DNA from: Natrinema hispanicum | GTDB lineage: Archaea > Halobacteriota > Halobacteria > Halobacteriales > Natrialbaceae | Reading direction: 5' to 3' | DNA length: 64,000 nucleotides | Assembly: GCF_004217335.1 (NCBI RefSeq) | Contig: NZ_SHMP01000003.1 | Span: 992,001-1,056,000 of the forward strand | Shown here: positions 9,033-17,548 of the stretch, one piece after another | Layout of the letters: each line of letters starts with the position of its first letter | Numbering within the stretch: the stretch's first letter is position 1 | The notes under the pieces: model-generated | What the model was told of the DNA's origin: nothing | What the model saw: only the letters and a program-made list of their open reading frames with translations | Databases searched by the model: none | Position numbers and translations under genes: made by a program

Positions 9033-9054
9033 GCGCCGACGCCAGGACTCGAAC
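9033..9054 (-). repeat. Copy of tRNA-Asn 3' end
   Basis: GCGCCGACGCCAGGACTCGA and the following AC match 9187-9208 of the tRNA-Asn locus with one mismatch over 22 bases. The copy lies 154 bp downstream in tRNA orientation and is preceded on the minus strand by a GCCGAACGAAGTGAGG motif at about 9073-9087. Confidence 0.85.
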
Positions 9055-9187
9055 AGATGCGAGACGGTCGGCCTCACTTCGTTCGGCTGCGTGCAACTTG
9101 CGCGTTCGAGTCTGGCTCGTTCCGCCGGTTTTCTCGCCGGGTCCGCTCGGAGCGACCGCTCCTCGCGAGTGGGTGCTCAGAAAACAG

Positions 9188-9260
9188 CGCCGAAGCCAGG
9201 ACTCGAACCTGGGACAACCTCGTTAACAGCGAGGTGCTCTACCATCTGAGCTACTTCGGC
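9188..9260 (-). tRNA. tRNA-Asn (GTT)
   Basis: A 73-nt cloverleaf with acceptor GCCGAAG/CTTCGGC, D-arm GCTCAGATGGTAGAGC, anticodon stem CCTCG/CGAGG with loop CTGTTAA, T-arm CCAGG-TTCGAGT-CCTGG and discriminator G. A TATA-like CTATTAAATG lies upstream at about 9283-9292. Confidence 0.97.
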
Positions 9261-9354
9261 TTACTCCCTTGTTGCCGGGTGCATTTAATAGGACTTTCGT
9301 TTTCCCGGCAGCGGGTTCGATACCCTTTCACGCACCGCTCGAGTGTATCCAGCC

Positions 9355-10725
9355 ATGAGCGATGAGGACGCTGACGGTAACGCCGAGCGGGTCGTCGCCG
9401 CGGTACGCGACCGCGTCGATCCGGCTGCCGAGGAACGGGCACGGCTGCGCGAGGTTGCCGATCGGCTGATCGAGCGTGCCGAGACGGCGGCCACGGAGCG
9501 GTGTGCCGACGCCGACGTTTTGCAGGTCGGCTCGACGGCCAGAAACACCTGGATCAGCGGCGACCGCGATATCGATATTTTCGTCCGCTTCCCACCGGCG
9601 CTCGACCGCGACACCTTAGAAGAGTACGGTCTCGAGGTCGGCCACGCGACGGTCCCCGACGGCCACGAGGAGTACGCCGAACATCCTTACGTGAAAGGCG
9701 AAGTCGAGGGGTTCGACATCGACGTCGTCCCCTGTTTTCGTCTCGAGTCGGCGACGGAAATCCGATCGGCGGTCGACCGGACGCCCTTTCACACGCAGTA
9801 TCTCGAGCAGCGACTCGACGACGATCTTGCCGGCGACGTCCGGGTCACGAAGCAGTTTCTCAAGGGGATCGGTGTCTACGGCAGCGACCTCCGAACGCAG
9901 GGCTTTAGCGGCTATCTCACCGAGCTGCTCGTCTGTGAGTACGGTGGCTTTCGGCCGTTGCTCGAGGCTGCCGCCGACTGGCACCCGCCGGTCGAACTCG
10001 ACCCCGAGGAGCACGGTCGTGTGAGTTTTGACGATCCGCTGGTCGTCATCGACCCCACCGATCCCGAGCGCAACGTCGCTGCTGTCTGTGCGGCCGAGAA
10101 CGTCGCGCGATTCCAACACTATGCCCGCGCGTTCCTCACGGCTCCCCGACCGGACTACTTCGATGCCGACGACCCGGAGCCACTCACCGACGCAGCGCTC
10201 CGCGAGCACCTCGAGCGGCGAGCCACCACACCCATCGCTGTCCGGTTCGACGCCCCCGATCTCGTCGAGGATCAACTCTACCCGCAACTCTACAAGTCAC
10301 TCGACGGGATCACGAACGGGCTCGACGATCGCGGGTTCGACGTGTTCCGGGCGACGACGTTCGCCGACGACACCGCCGTCGTCTTTGCCGAACTCGCCGT
10401 CAGCGAACGGCCAGCCGTCGAGCGCCACGAAGGGCCGCCGATTCAGGTCCGTGACCATGCCGCCGGCTTCTACGACGCCTACGCGGACGACCCCGACGCC
10501 TACGGGCCCTTCATCGAGGACGGCCGGTACGTCACCGAGCGCCCGCGATCGTTTACCACGGCCCGCGAGTTCCTCGAAAGCGACCGGCTTTTCGATGTCG
10601 GCCTCGGGGCACACGTCGAGACGGCACTCGAGGACGACTACGAGGTCCTCGTCGACGATGAGATCGTGGCGTTGCTCGACGAGTTCGGGCAAGAGTTGGC
10701 AGCGTATTTCGACCCACAGCCCTGA
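9355..10725 (+). CDS. cca: CCA tRNA nucleotidyltransferase, archaeal class I
   Basis: This enzyme adds or repairs the 3' CCA of tRNAs, needed here because none of the tRNA genes encodes CCA. Counting from the ATG at 9355, the nucleotidyltransferase signature is VGST at about 58-61 followed by DRDIDIFV at 70-77, with a third carboxylate in FDIDVVPC. The rest matches the archaeal-type domain order, and the length (456 residues) is normal. A GTG at 9343 would add four residues. It is transcribed divergently from tRNA-Asn. Confidence 0.96.
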   Translation: MSDEDADGNAERVVAAVRDRVDPAAEERARLREVADRLIERAETAATERCADADVLQVGSTARNTWISGDRDIDIFVRFPPALDRDTLEEYGLEVGHATVPDGHEEYAEHPYVKGEVEGFDIDVVPCFRLESATEIRSAVDRTPFHTQYLEQRLDDDLAGDVRVTKQFLKGIGVYGSDLRTQGFSGYLTELLVCEYGGFRPLLEAAADWHPPVELDPEEHGRVSFDDPLVVIDPTDPERNVAAVCAAENVARFQHYARAFLTAPRPDYFDADDPEPLTDAALREHLERRATTPIAVRFDAPDLVEDQLYPQLYKSLDGITNGLDDRGFDVFRATTFADDTAVVFAELAVSERPAVERHEGPPIQVRDHAAGFYDAYADDPDAYGPFIEDGRYVTERPRSFTTAREFLESDRLFDVGLGAHVETALEDDYEVLVDDEIVALLDEFGQELAAYFDPQP

Positions 10726-10743
10726 GACAGACCTGATAGCGTC

Positions 10744-11775
10744 TCAGAGGCTGTCGACATCCACGTCGAGGTCGTGTTCGTCGAGCACGTCCTCGAGGGT
10801 GTCTATCGCCTTGTCGCTGGGGTCGTCGTCGGGTTCGATCGGTTCGCGGCCGTCGAAGGTCTCGTGGACGAGCGCGACACTGTCGGCGAGGACGTCCAGT
10901 CCGTAGCCGCCCTCGAGGATAAAGGCCAATGCAGCGTCGAGGTCGTCGGCGAGTGACCGCATGCGGTCGCTCATCAGTGCATAGGCTTCCGTCGAGAGCC
11001 GAATCCGCGAGATCGGGTCGTGTTGGTGGGCGTCAAAGCCCGCACTGATGAGGACGAGATCCGGATCGAAGGCGGTGAACGCGGCGGCGATCGGCCCGTC
11101 GATGGCGGCCAGATAGCCGTTCTCGTCGGTGCCAGCCGGCATCGGGATATTCATCGTCGTCCCCGCACCGTCGCCCTCGCCGGTTTCGTCGATGTCGCCG
11201 GAACCGGGATAGAGTCCCTGCTCGTGGATCGAGACAAAGAACACGTCGTCGCTGTCGTAGAAGATGTCGTGTGTCCCGTTGCCGTGGTGGACGTCCCAGT
11301 CGAGGATCGCCACGCGGTCGACGTCGTAGTCGTCGTGATCGAGCGCATACTGGGCGGCGACGGCGGCGTTGTTGACGAAACAAAACCCCATCGCGTCGTC
11401 GTAGATCGCGTGGTGGCCCGGCGGCCGGCCGATCGAAAACGGCGTCTCGCGACCTGTCGCTCCCTCGAGTGCCGATTCGGCGGCCCAACAGGCGAGCCCA
11501 GCGCTCCGGCGAGCCGCATCCCAGGTGGCTTCGACGGCGGTGGTATCAGGATCCCAGTTGCCGCCGCCGTTCTCACAGAACTCCCGGACCTCTTCGAGAT
11601 ACTCCCGATCGTGGACGGCAGCCATCGTCTCGAGGTCGCAGGGGTCGGCCTCGACGTATTCGACGCCGTGTTTGCGCTTCAGTCGTTCCCGGATCGCTCG
11701 TAGCCGGTCCGGCGACTCCGGGTGTCGCGAACCGGGATCGTGTGCGAGACAGTCCTCGCTGTAGCCGAACTGCAT
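10744..11775 (-). CDS. Histone deacetylase family protein
   Basis: A zinc-dependent deacetylase of the HDAC/acetoin utilisation (AcuC) superfamily, 343 residues from the ATG at 11775 (MQFGYSEDCLAHDPGS). Key motifs are present: RPPGHHA with the paired histidines, DWDVHHGNGT with zinc-binding Asp and His, and SAGFDAHQHD with the second zinc Asp. Substrates in haloarchaea are unproven and could be acetylated proteins or polyamines. The gene begins four bases after the histone stop codon, so the two are probably cotranscribed. In-frame ATGs further upstream overlap the histone and were rejected. Confidence 0.94.
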   Translation of the reverse strand: MQFGYSEDCLAHDPGSRHPESPDRLRAIRERLKRKHGVEYVEADPCDLETMAAVHDREYLEEVREFCENGGGNWDPDTTAVEATWDAARRSAGLACWAAESALEGATGRETPFSIGRPPGHHAIYDDAMGFCFVNNAAVAAQYALDHDDYDVDRVAILDWDVHHGNGTHDIFYDSDDVFFVSIHEQGLYPGSGDIDETGEGDGAGTTMNIPMPAGTDENGYLAAIDGPIAAAFTAFDPDLVLISAGFDAHQHDPISRIRLSTEAYALMSDRMRSLADDLDAALAFILEGGYGLDVLADSVALVHETFDGREPIEPDDDPSDKAIDTLEDVLDEHDLDVDVDSL

Positions 11776-11779
11776 TTGC

Positions 11780-12211
11780 TCACTCGAATAACGAAAAGTA
11801 CGTCTCGATGTCGTCGTTGGTGATCGTCCGCCGGTCGGCGTGGCGTGCGAGGATCGCCGCCGCCCGGGCGACGTTGTCGGCGTAATCCTCGAGGATGTCG
11901 GCCAGCGCGACGCGGGCGTCCATCGAGACGCGATAGCGGTCGTCGATCTCCAACCGAGCGATGCGATCAACCGGTGCGACCGGTAACTCGAGGTCGTCTT
12001 TGTCGATGACCGCCTCGACCCCGAAATCCTGGGCCATCAGTGTCTTGCGGCCGTCCGCCGTCGCCTCCTTGGCGGCGTCGATCGCGAGCTCGCTCCCGTG
12101 TTCCTGAATCCGCGTTGCGAGTTCCTTGGACGCGTCGGCGCTCACCCGAAGCTCGCCCGCGTTCCGCCGGATTATGGTGTCCACCGGGGCGAACGGGAGT
12201 TCGACGTTCAT
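11780..12211 (-). CDS. hstA: Archaeal doublet histone
   Basis: A 143-residue protein with two tandem histone folds, typical of haloarchaea, where the two halves form an intramolecular dimer. The first fold begins LPFAPVDTIIRRNAG (about residues 5-19) and the second LPVAPVDRIARLEID (about 76-90); both contain the expected three-helix pattern. The protein is acidic, unlike most histones. It lies between rpa2 and the deacetylase-like gene on the same strand. Confidence 0.96.
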   Translation of the reverse strand: MNVELPFAPVDTIIRRNAGELRVSADASKELATRIQEHGSELAIDAAKEATADGRKTLMAQDFGVEAVIDKDDLELPVAPVDRIARLEIDDRYRVSMDARVALADILEDYADNVARAAAILARHADRRTITNDDIETYFSLFE

Positions 12212-12276
12212 ATCACTATAGGCGAAGCTAACGCCCTTAACGCTTTTCCTAGGTTCGTGATGGGTTGCTCGAGGCG

Positions 12277-13722
12277 TCAGAACACGTCGTTTGCCTCGAG
12301 ACGACCATCGCGGACGATCCCTCGGGCGGTTACCTCCTCACCGAGACCGACGTCGGCATCGGTTGCGACACTCATGGTCTCCTCCCCGTCGTCGAGGACG
12401 ACCGGATTGCCCGCCTGCACGACGACACCGGTAAACTCGAGTTCCTCGCCGTCCGCCGGCTCGTCCGATCCGGCGTCGCCGGGCTCGGTCTTCGTCGACC
12501 CGGTGTCGGTGCCATCTGTTGCCGGTTCCTCGTCGGTTCCATCGCCGGCAAAGGCAGACAGACCAGCGTTCTCGTCGCTCGAGTTGTCGGCATCCGTCGA
12601 CCCACTCGAGCCGGCTGGCTCGGATTCTAAGACCGTAATCGTCGACTGCCAGCCGGCGGACGCCTCGAGGTCGTCTTGCCAGCCGTCCTGAATCTCGACG
12701 TCGCCGAGTGCGACCTCGTCGCCCGGCCCCACGTCGATATCGGCCTTCTCGCCCCACAGTGCCACGCGGATGTCGCCGGTCGCATCCTGGACGCGGATGT
12801 TTCGGACCTGTCCTTCGGAGCCGTCGTCGCGGTCGAACGTGCGTTTGGGGTCGGCAGAGCGGACGACGCCCGCGATATCGACCGTCTGGCCGATCTCGAG
12901 GTCTTCGATCGGCGTGCTCTCGGGGACGTACTCGACGTCTTCGTCAATTTCCTCGACGGCACCGCGGTTGCCGACGTGGAGTTCTAGCTGTCCGTCACGT
13001 TCCTTGACGTAGCCGTCGATCACCTCGACGGTCGTCCCGGCCTCGAGTGCTGTGGCACGGTCGGCCTGTTCGTCCCAGAGTGTTACGCGTACGCGCCCGG
13101 TGGAATCCCCGAGGACGAGGTTGGAGACTTTCCCTTCGGAGCCATCGTCGCGGTCAAACGTGCGCACGCTGTCGGTGTCCAAAAGCAGGCCGACGAGGGT
13201 GACGTTCGAGAGGCCAAGCGAGAGGTCCTCGATCGCGTACGTATCGGAGACCTGCACGTCGACCTCGGTGTCGTCGTCGGGTTCGACATCGTCGACGCTG
13301 ACCTCGACGCCGGAAAAGCCCTCTTTGGGACGGCCCTTGATCCGGAGGACCTGTCCATCCTCGAGCTCTTCGATAGCGGCTTCGGCATGGTCATCCCAGA
13401 ATGCCGCCCGAACCGAGCCGGTTTCGTCTGCGACCTCGACGTTGACGACTTGCCCGTCTTCGTCCTCGCCGTCACGCTCGAAGGTTCGTTTCTCGCCGAT
13501 CGAGATCACCTTGGCGACGAACTTCGCCTCTTCCATGCCGGGCTCGATGTCGGCGATGCCACCGACCTCGCTCTCGCCGACTTCGTGAGCGACGAGCATC
13601 GCCGCCGTCTCCTCGTCCGCGAGTCCCCCCATCTGCTCGACTTTCGCCTCGACGGCCTCGCGAAACTCCTCGAGAGAAACGTCGGCCTCAAGATCCTCGT
13701 ATACACCCTCGATGTCGCTCAT
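12277..13722 (-). CDS. rpa2: Single-stranded DNA-binding protein, RPA family
   Basis: An acidic 481-residue protein with at least three tandem OB folds. The repeated motif RTFDRDDGSEG/RTFERDGEDEDG appears in each copy (about residues 90, 190 and 310), followed by strands ending VALWGEKAD or VTLWDEQAD. A low-complexity Ser/Asp/Glu linker precedes a fourth small OB-like domain at the C-terminus. It matches the haloarchaeal Rpa2 type, which coats single-stranded DNA in replication and repair. The start MSDIEGVYEDLEADV at 13722 was chosen over an upstream ATG at 13752. Confidence 0.92.
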   Translation of the reverse strand: MSDIEGVYEDLEADVSLEEFREAVEAKVEQMGGLADEETAAMLVAHEVGESEVGGIADIEPGMEEAKFVAKVISIGEKRTFERDGEDEDGQVVNVEVADETGSVRAAFWDDHAEAAIEELEDGQVLRIKGRPKEGFSGVEVSVDDVEPDDDTEVDVQVSDTYAIEDLSLGLSNVTLVGLLLDTDSVRTFDRDDGSEGKVSNLVLGDSTGRVRVTLWDEQADRATALEAGTTVEVIDGYVKERDGQLELHVGNRGAVEEIDEDVEYVPESTPIEDLEIGQTVDIAGVVRSADPKRTFDRDDGSEGQVRNIRVQDATGDIRVALWGEKADIDVGPGDEVALGDVEIQDGWQDDLEASAGWQSTITVLESEPAGSSGSTDADNSSDENAGLSAFAGDGTDEEPATDGTDTGSTKTEPGDAGSDEPADGEELEFTGVVVQAGNPVVLDDGEETMSVATDADVGLGEEVTARGIVRDGRLEANDVF

Positions 13723-14043
13723 TCTATGCTCGTGCATGGGTAGCCCGCGCATAAGCGTTATTCATTCGCTGCTTTCCTGTGTGGGAGTGTTCGACGTATA
13801 CAGTACGCATACTGGCCGGATCGACCCATTCCGTCGTCACAGACCCAGCACGGAACCGCCACGACCTGTCGGGGCTCGAGCAGGGACACATACCCCACCT
13901 GGCCGCCTTTCAGTATATAAATCCCTGGCTGGATACTGTGACACGCTATCTCTCGAGACGTGTCGACAGACAGCAGGAATCGACAGCCAGCGACGGCTTC
14001 GTTTCGAAAGGGCTTTAATGTTCACCGGGTTACGTAGAGATGA
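13723..14043. other. Intergenic region before tRNA-Arg
   Basis: About 320 bases between rpa2 (divergent) and tRNA-Arg. It must hold the rpa2 promoter near its left end, and a TATA-like GCTTTAATG at about 14010-14018 serves the tRNA. I see no gene. Confidence 0.5.
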
Positions 14044-14116
14044 GTCCTGATAGGGTAGTGGACTATCCTCTTGGCTTGCGGAGCCAGGGACCGGAGTTCA
14101 AATCTCCGTCAGGACG
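14044..14116 (+). tRNA. tRNA-Arg (GCG)
   Basis: A 73-nt cloverleaf with acceptor GTCCTGA/TCAGGAC, D-stem GGGT/ATCC, anticodon stem TTGGC/GCCAG with loop TTGCGGA (anticodon GCG), T-arm CGGAG-TTCAAAT-CTCCG and discriminator G. No intron is needed to fold it. Confidence 0.93.
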
Positions 14117-14512
14117 TTTCTGCCGACACCAAACCGCGAGCGATGCGTGGCGCGTTAGCGCCACGAAAAGCGAACGGCGAAGCCGTGAGCAGCGAGCGTT
14201 CAGTGTCGGCGAAACTCTAACGTGGAGATTTGAGCAGACAAGTTGCAGCCCGGAACGGCGCGTTGCGCTGCATGCCCGGAACATCTTGGCGTGTTCAAAT
14301 CTCCGTCAGGACGCTCACTCCTTTCGAGTGCGTCACGTTGATCAGCAGTCACGCTTGCCTTCGATCCTGGCATCCAACGCTTGCTCGCGCTCGCGTTGGA
14401 CTCCGGCAGGACGTCGTGACCAATGTAACACCGACAAGCCATCGCCCGGAAGCGCCGCGAGCGAGCACGATAGACGATGCGATCGGTGTGAAAACCGAGT
14501 CGGAACCGTAGT
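14117..14512. other. Region downstream of tRNA-Arg
   Basis: No gene is supported. It contains an inverted pair (CTGCCGACAC near 14122 and GTGTCGGCG near 14204), GCGAGCGA/GTGAGCAGCGAGCG spacer motifs, and the tRNA-Arg 3'-end copy at 14293-14313. Confidence 0.5.
14293..14313 (+). repeat. Copy of tRNA-Arg 3' end
   Basis: Twenty-one bases from the T-loop to the discriminator (GTTCAAATCTCCGTCAGGAC plus G) are identical to 14096-14116. The copy lies 197 bp downstream in the same orientation, the longest spacing of the set. Confidence 0.88.
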
Positions 14513-15682
14513 TTACCCTGCCAGTGCGAACCAGAATTGAGGAAGATCGAACAGCTGCCAGAGGATGTGAACGGCACCACCGGCGACGGCGGCGGGGATC
14601 ACCGTATAGATCGTCGCGACGATCGCTGCTCGGTAGTCGATCGCCAGCAGCGGGAAGAACGCATCGCCGTCCTGACTAATCGCGTTGGCGAGAAGTGCCG
14701 AAAACGGGATCGCACCTTCGCCGTACGCTGTGGCGATCCCGACGTGCACACCACAGCCCGGTAGTGCCCCGATAAGAGCACCGCCGATGGGTGCAAGCAT
14801 CCCCGCAGTCGGCAGTTGTGCAAACTGGATGTCGGCCACGGTCGCGAGTTCGAACGCGAGGAGTGCGACTGCGACCCAGAGGACGATCCGGCTCGTCGAC
14901 GCGGCACTCCGCCACAGCGCGGACACGAATTGATCCAGACTGGTCCGATCGGTGGCCGGTGCCGTTCCGCGGACGTACACGTATCCGGAGAGGGCGATCC
15001 CTGTCACGCCGACGGCCGCTATGACGTCGGTTTCCCAGAGGACGAGCTGTGGCTCTGATTGCGTGAGGAGTGCGCGCATACTGACGCCCAGTCCGACGAG
15101 GGCGATTGTCCACCACGAAACCAGCACGGCCCACGACCACAGGTTTGCCGCGGTAGCGACCGAACTGGCCGGCCGACGGGCAGTGCCACAGGCCGCGTGC
15201 CCGGATCGAGTGGCCATGCCGCCGTCGGCGGCCGTCGCCGGCTGTCTGACGATCCGATCGATTCGGGCCGTCCCCGTCCCGTATTTTTCTATTAGCAGCC
15301 CGGAGAGAACCGCCGTCACGAATGCGATCCCGTACGCGATCGGGGCCACTTCGGGTGCAACAGCGAGCAAGACGAACGCCGAATCGCCGGCCGTCGCCGC
15401 CAACGTCGCGACGACGGTTCCGAACCCGACGGCACCACGACCGTACAGTGGCATCACGGCGATCGCTCCCCCACAGCCAGGAATCAACCCGAGTACCGCT
15501 CCACCAACTGGCTGGAGGGACTCCGACTCACTGAACCAGGATACGATCGTGTCATTGACGACGACCCGTCCAATTTCGACTACCAGGACCGACAGTGCAA
15601 CGAGCGACCCGATGATCGCCCACGTTTCGATGGCTACCCCCGAGAACATCTCCACGATCATCTCCAACCACCAGCCTGACAT
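14513..15682 (-). CDS. Putative multi-TM heavy-metal/manganese exporter (ArsP_2-like)
   Basis: An integral membrane protein of about 389 residues with roughly 10 hydrophobic segments. It contains an internal duplication: PGCGGAIAVMPLYGRG...GDSAF (about residues 68-103) and PGCGVHVGIATAYGEG...GDAFF (about 308-343). The Cys and Asp positions suggest metal ligands. I place it in the ArsP_2 family of putative heavy-metal exporters by this repeat. I chose the ATG at 15682 (MSGWWLEMIVEMF); a GTG at 15718 is also possible. A palindromic operator lies just upstream and a DtxR-type regulator gene follows upstream on the same strand. Confidence 0.75.
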   Translation of the reverse strand: MSGWWLEMIVEMFSGVAIETWAIIGSLVALSVLVVEIGRVVVNDTIVSWFSESESLQPVGGAVLGLIPGCGGAIAVMPLYGRGAVGFGTVVATLAATAGDSAFVLLAVAPEVAPIAYGIAFVTAVLSGLLIEKYGTGTARIDRIVRQPATAADGGMATRSGHAACGTARRPASSVATAANLWSWAVLVSWWTIALVGLGVSMRALLTQSEPQLVLWETDVIAAVGVTGIALSGYVYVRGTAPATDRTSLDQFVSALWRSAASTSRIVLWVAVALLAFELATVADIQFAQLPTAGMLAPIGGALIGALPGCGVHVGIATAYGEGAIPFSALLANAISQDGDAFFPLLAIDYRAAIVATIYTVIPAAVAGGAVHILWQLFDLPQFWFALAG

Positions 15683-15755
15683 CCCCCGCAACCGGGGCAC
15701 CGATGTGAATACCACCACTCGAGTCTCCCTGCAGCGATCGTCCGTTGCATCCTTA

Positions 15756-15775
15756 GTTTTAGGTTGACCTAAAAC
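15756..15775. promoter_or_regulatory. Probable DtxR/MntR-type operator
   Basis: GTTTTAGGTTGACCTAAAAC consists of two perfect 9-bp inverted arms separated by TG. It resembles metalloregulator boxes of the DtxR/MntR superfamily (TTTAGGT..ACCTAAA). It sits upstream of the exporter start, overlapping or next to where its promoter should lie, and 125 bp past the end of the DtxR-like gene. Confidence 0.75.
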
Positions 15776-15900
15776 AACTTAACCGTTATAGACGACGAAA
15801 CCGTTTCGGGTTTGATACGGGCTCTCGTCTCGGCTTGTGAAATTATCGCTGGTAATCGAGCGGAAGGGGGAGCCGCGAAACCGTCACTGCCCGTTGTCGA

Positions 15901-16344
15901 TCACGAGACCAGCATATTGCACTCGTCGGGCTCGGTTGCCTCGCAGTACTTGCTGCATGGCTGATCGAATCGGTCGCTGAGCTTGCAAACGTCCTCGTGC
16001 GAGAGCAGTCGGCCAATACGATAGGCCTGTTCGCTCTGTAACTGGACGCGTGACGTGACCTCGAAAAACCGTTGGACAGCACAGCGTCGCCAGCGGAATT
16101 CCCGGGCTACGCGCTCGCCACACGCTGTTAGCTCGGCACCGTAGTACGGTTCGTGCGTTACCAGTCCCTCCTTCTCGAAGCTGTCGAGCATTTCGGTCAC
16201 GCTCGCCGCGCTGACCTCGAGGAAGTCGGCCAGTTCGCTGTTGCTAATCGGTGGGTCGTCGGCCAGCGTCAGGGTCAACAGCCCACAGAGATATCGGCCT
16301 TCACTGAGGCTGACTATCCGCTCGTCGTCACTTGTGGTTGCCAT
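15901..16344 (-). CDS. DtxR/SirR-type metal-dependent transcriptional regulator
   Basis: A 147-residue protein with an N-terminal winged helix (SNSELADFLEVSAASVTEML, about residues 34-54) followed by the helical dimerisation and metal-binding domain, with RIGRLLSHEDVCKLSDRF near residue 108. The C-terminus is rich in cysteine (PCSKYCEATEPDEC), which may tune metal choice. It lacks the SH3-like third domain of full-length DtxR. It probably controls the exporter downstream through the palindrome at 15756. A small ORF ends four bases before its ATG. Confidence 0.9.
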   Translation of the reverse strand: MATTSDDERIVSLSEGRYLCGLLTLTLADDPPISNSELADFLEVSAASVTEMLDSFEKEGLVTHEPYYGAELTACGERVAREFRWRRCAVQRFFEVTSRVQLQSEQAYRIGRLLSHEDVCKLSDRFDQPCSKYCEATEPDECNMLVS

Positions 16345-16348
16345 CGGC

Positions 16349-16540
16349 CTAGTTCGGGGTTCCAGTACTCGCCGAATCGACCGTCCCGTCCCCGCGACCG
16401 TCTGCTCGCCAGTAGACGACCGTCTGACCGGTCTTTCGTCGGCACAACTCGCGGTCAGAGACGAGTCGATTGAGTTTCCGTCGTCGCTTTCGGCGGCCGG
16501 TCGTTCTCGCTCCCCGCCCTTGTCCGTGTCCGGATGCCAT
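16349..16540 (-). CDS. Possible small Arg-rich protein upstream of the metalloregulator
   Basis: This frame encodes 63 residues from the ATG at 16540, with a basic N-terminal half (TTGRRKRRRKLNRL) and an ending TVVYWRADGRGDG. Its stop codon lies four bases before the regulator ATG. A TATA-like sequence (GGTATAGG) about 25 bases before the start fits a leaderless transcript. I do not recognise a family, and it may be a chance frame in the leader. Confidence 0.35.
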   Translation of the reverse strand: MASGHGQGRGARTTGRRKRRRKLNRLVSDRELCRRKTGQTVVYWRADGRGDGTVDSASTGTPN

Positions 16541-16686
16541 CACGTTCACTACCCGTGGCGGTACCTATACCCTATTGCTAGTACCAATATTGTATTCGAA
16601 ACTGCTTCGTCTCCGGAAAACCCGAAACGCGAGTCCCCTCGAGGCGCGCTCTCGAGGTTGCATCGGCACCGACATACCTGCTTGTG

Positions 16687-17046
16687 TCAGAGTTTGTTAA
16701 ACTCGATATCGTCTTCATCGACACGGGCTTGTAACGAATCGCCGTCTTCGACGTCGAATTCCCGTTCACCGGACGGACCGCCTTCGACATCGACGCTGAG
16801 CGTGTGCGTGCCCGACGACAGCACCTCGTCGTGTTCGAACGCATTGTCGGGGTCGATGGTCGCACTTTCGGATAGCAATTCCTCGCCATCGGTGTCGACG
16901 AGCGTTATGTCGGCCGTCAACTCGCTATCGGTTCGGTTGAATACGACCACGTCCGGATTCCCGCCGAGGATACTGCTACAGCCCGCCAGAAACGTTGTTC
17001 CGGCACTCGCTGTCCCGACGAGGGTGTTCCTTCTAGTAGTAGCCAT
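16687..17046 (-). CDS. Small Tat-exported lipoprotein
   Basis: A 119-residue protein. The N-terminus MATTRRNTLVGTASAGTTFLAGC has a twin arginine, a hydrophobic core and a lipobox (LAGC), so it should be exported by Tat and lipid-anchored at Cys23. The mature part looks like a small beta-sandwich (VVVFNRTDSELTADITLVDT) of the kind seen in many haloarchaeal surface proteins. Function is unknown. The upstream 100 bases are AT-rich and hold its promoter. Confidence 0.8.
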   Translation of the reverse strand: MATTRRNTLVGTASAGTTFLAGCSSILGGNPDVVVFNRTDSELTADITLVDTDGEELLSESATIDPDNAFEHDEVLSSGTHTLSVDVEGGPSGEREFDVEDGDSLQARVDEDDIEFNKL

Positions 17047-17150
17047 TAGTCATGGAATAATACTCTACTAATCATATTAAAATCATCGAGGAAATAGACA
17101 CATAATATAATCCAAATATGAACGTAGCAGCGGATCGCTGCCGGGCGGGA

Positions 17151-17339
17151 TCATCCTAGGCGATCACGAAGGACCAGCAAAGCGCCGCCGCCGACGAGGA
17201 CGACGGCGATGACCGTTGGTGCGAGTTGTCCACCTCCCCATTCCCACCCGAGAAATCGGGTTCCGACGATCGCTATGATCACGATGACGACACCGAGTAC
17301 TGTCCCCGGTGACGGCTGGCTGTTGAATTCGGAGGGCAT
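17151..17339 (-). CDS. Small two-TM membrane protein
   Basis: A protein of 62 residues from ATG at 17339 (MPSEFNSQPSPGTVLG), with hydrophobic segments VLGVVIVIIAIVGTRFL and LAPTVIAVVLVGGGALLVL. I recognise no family. An upstream ATG at 17396 would add a Cys-containing stretch and is less likely. It is a lone gene between the lipoprotein and RNase P RNA. Confidence 0.6.
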   Translation of the reverse strand: MPSEFNSQPSPGTVLGVVIVIIAIVGTRFLGWEWGGGQLAPTVIAVVLVGGGALLVLRDRLG

Positions 17340-17436
17340 ATCCACTTCCGTAGACGATAATTCAATATAAAATTCTTTTCTAGGATGACAGGACACGTCT
17401 CCCGAGCGTGGGCTTTCCCCTCAGAGTCACGGCGTC

Positions 17437-17518
17437 AGACGGTCTGCTATCACTGGGTACCGGCGCACCTGCAGGACGGCTCGCGGGTGCGCCGGAACTG
17501 ACTGAGAGGAGTCCGTAT
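17437..17518 (-). repeat. 82-bp palindromic repeat, copy C
   Basis: Minus-strand ATACGGACTCCTCTCAGTCA at one end and AGCAGACCGTCT at the other align gap-free with copies A and E. The internal inverted pair is GGCGCACC / GGTGCGCC. It starts 30 bases downstream of the 3' end of the RNase P RNA gene. Confidence 0.85.
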
Positions 17519-17548
17519 CAGCTACTCGCCTCGGTCTCTGTAGAAACT

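Noticed and set aside
14044..14116. Possible intron in tRNA-Arg
   Set aside because: The sequence folds fully as a 73-nt tRNA without an intron.
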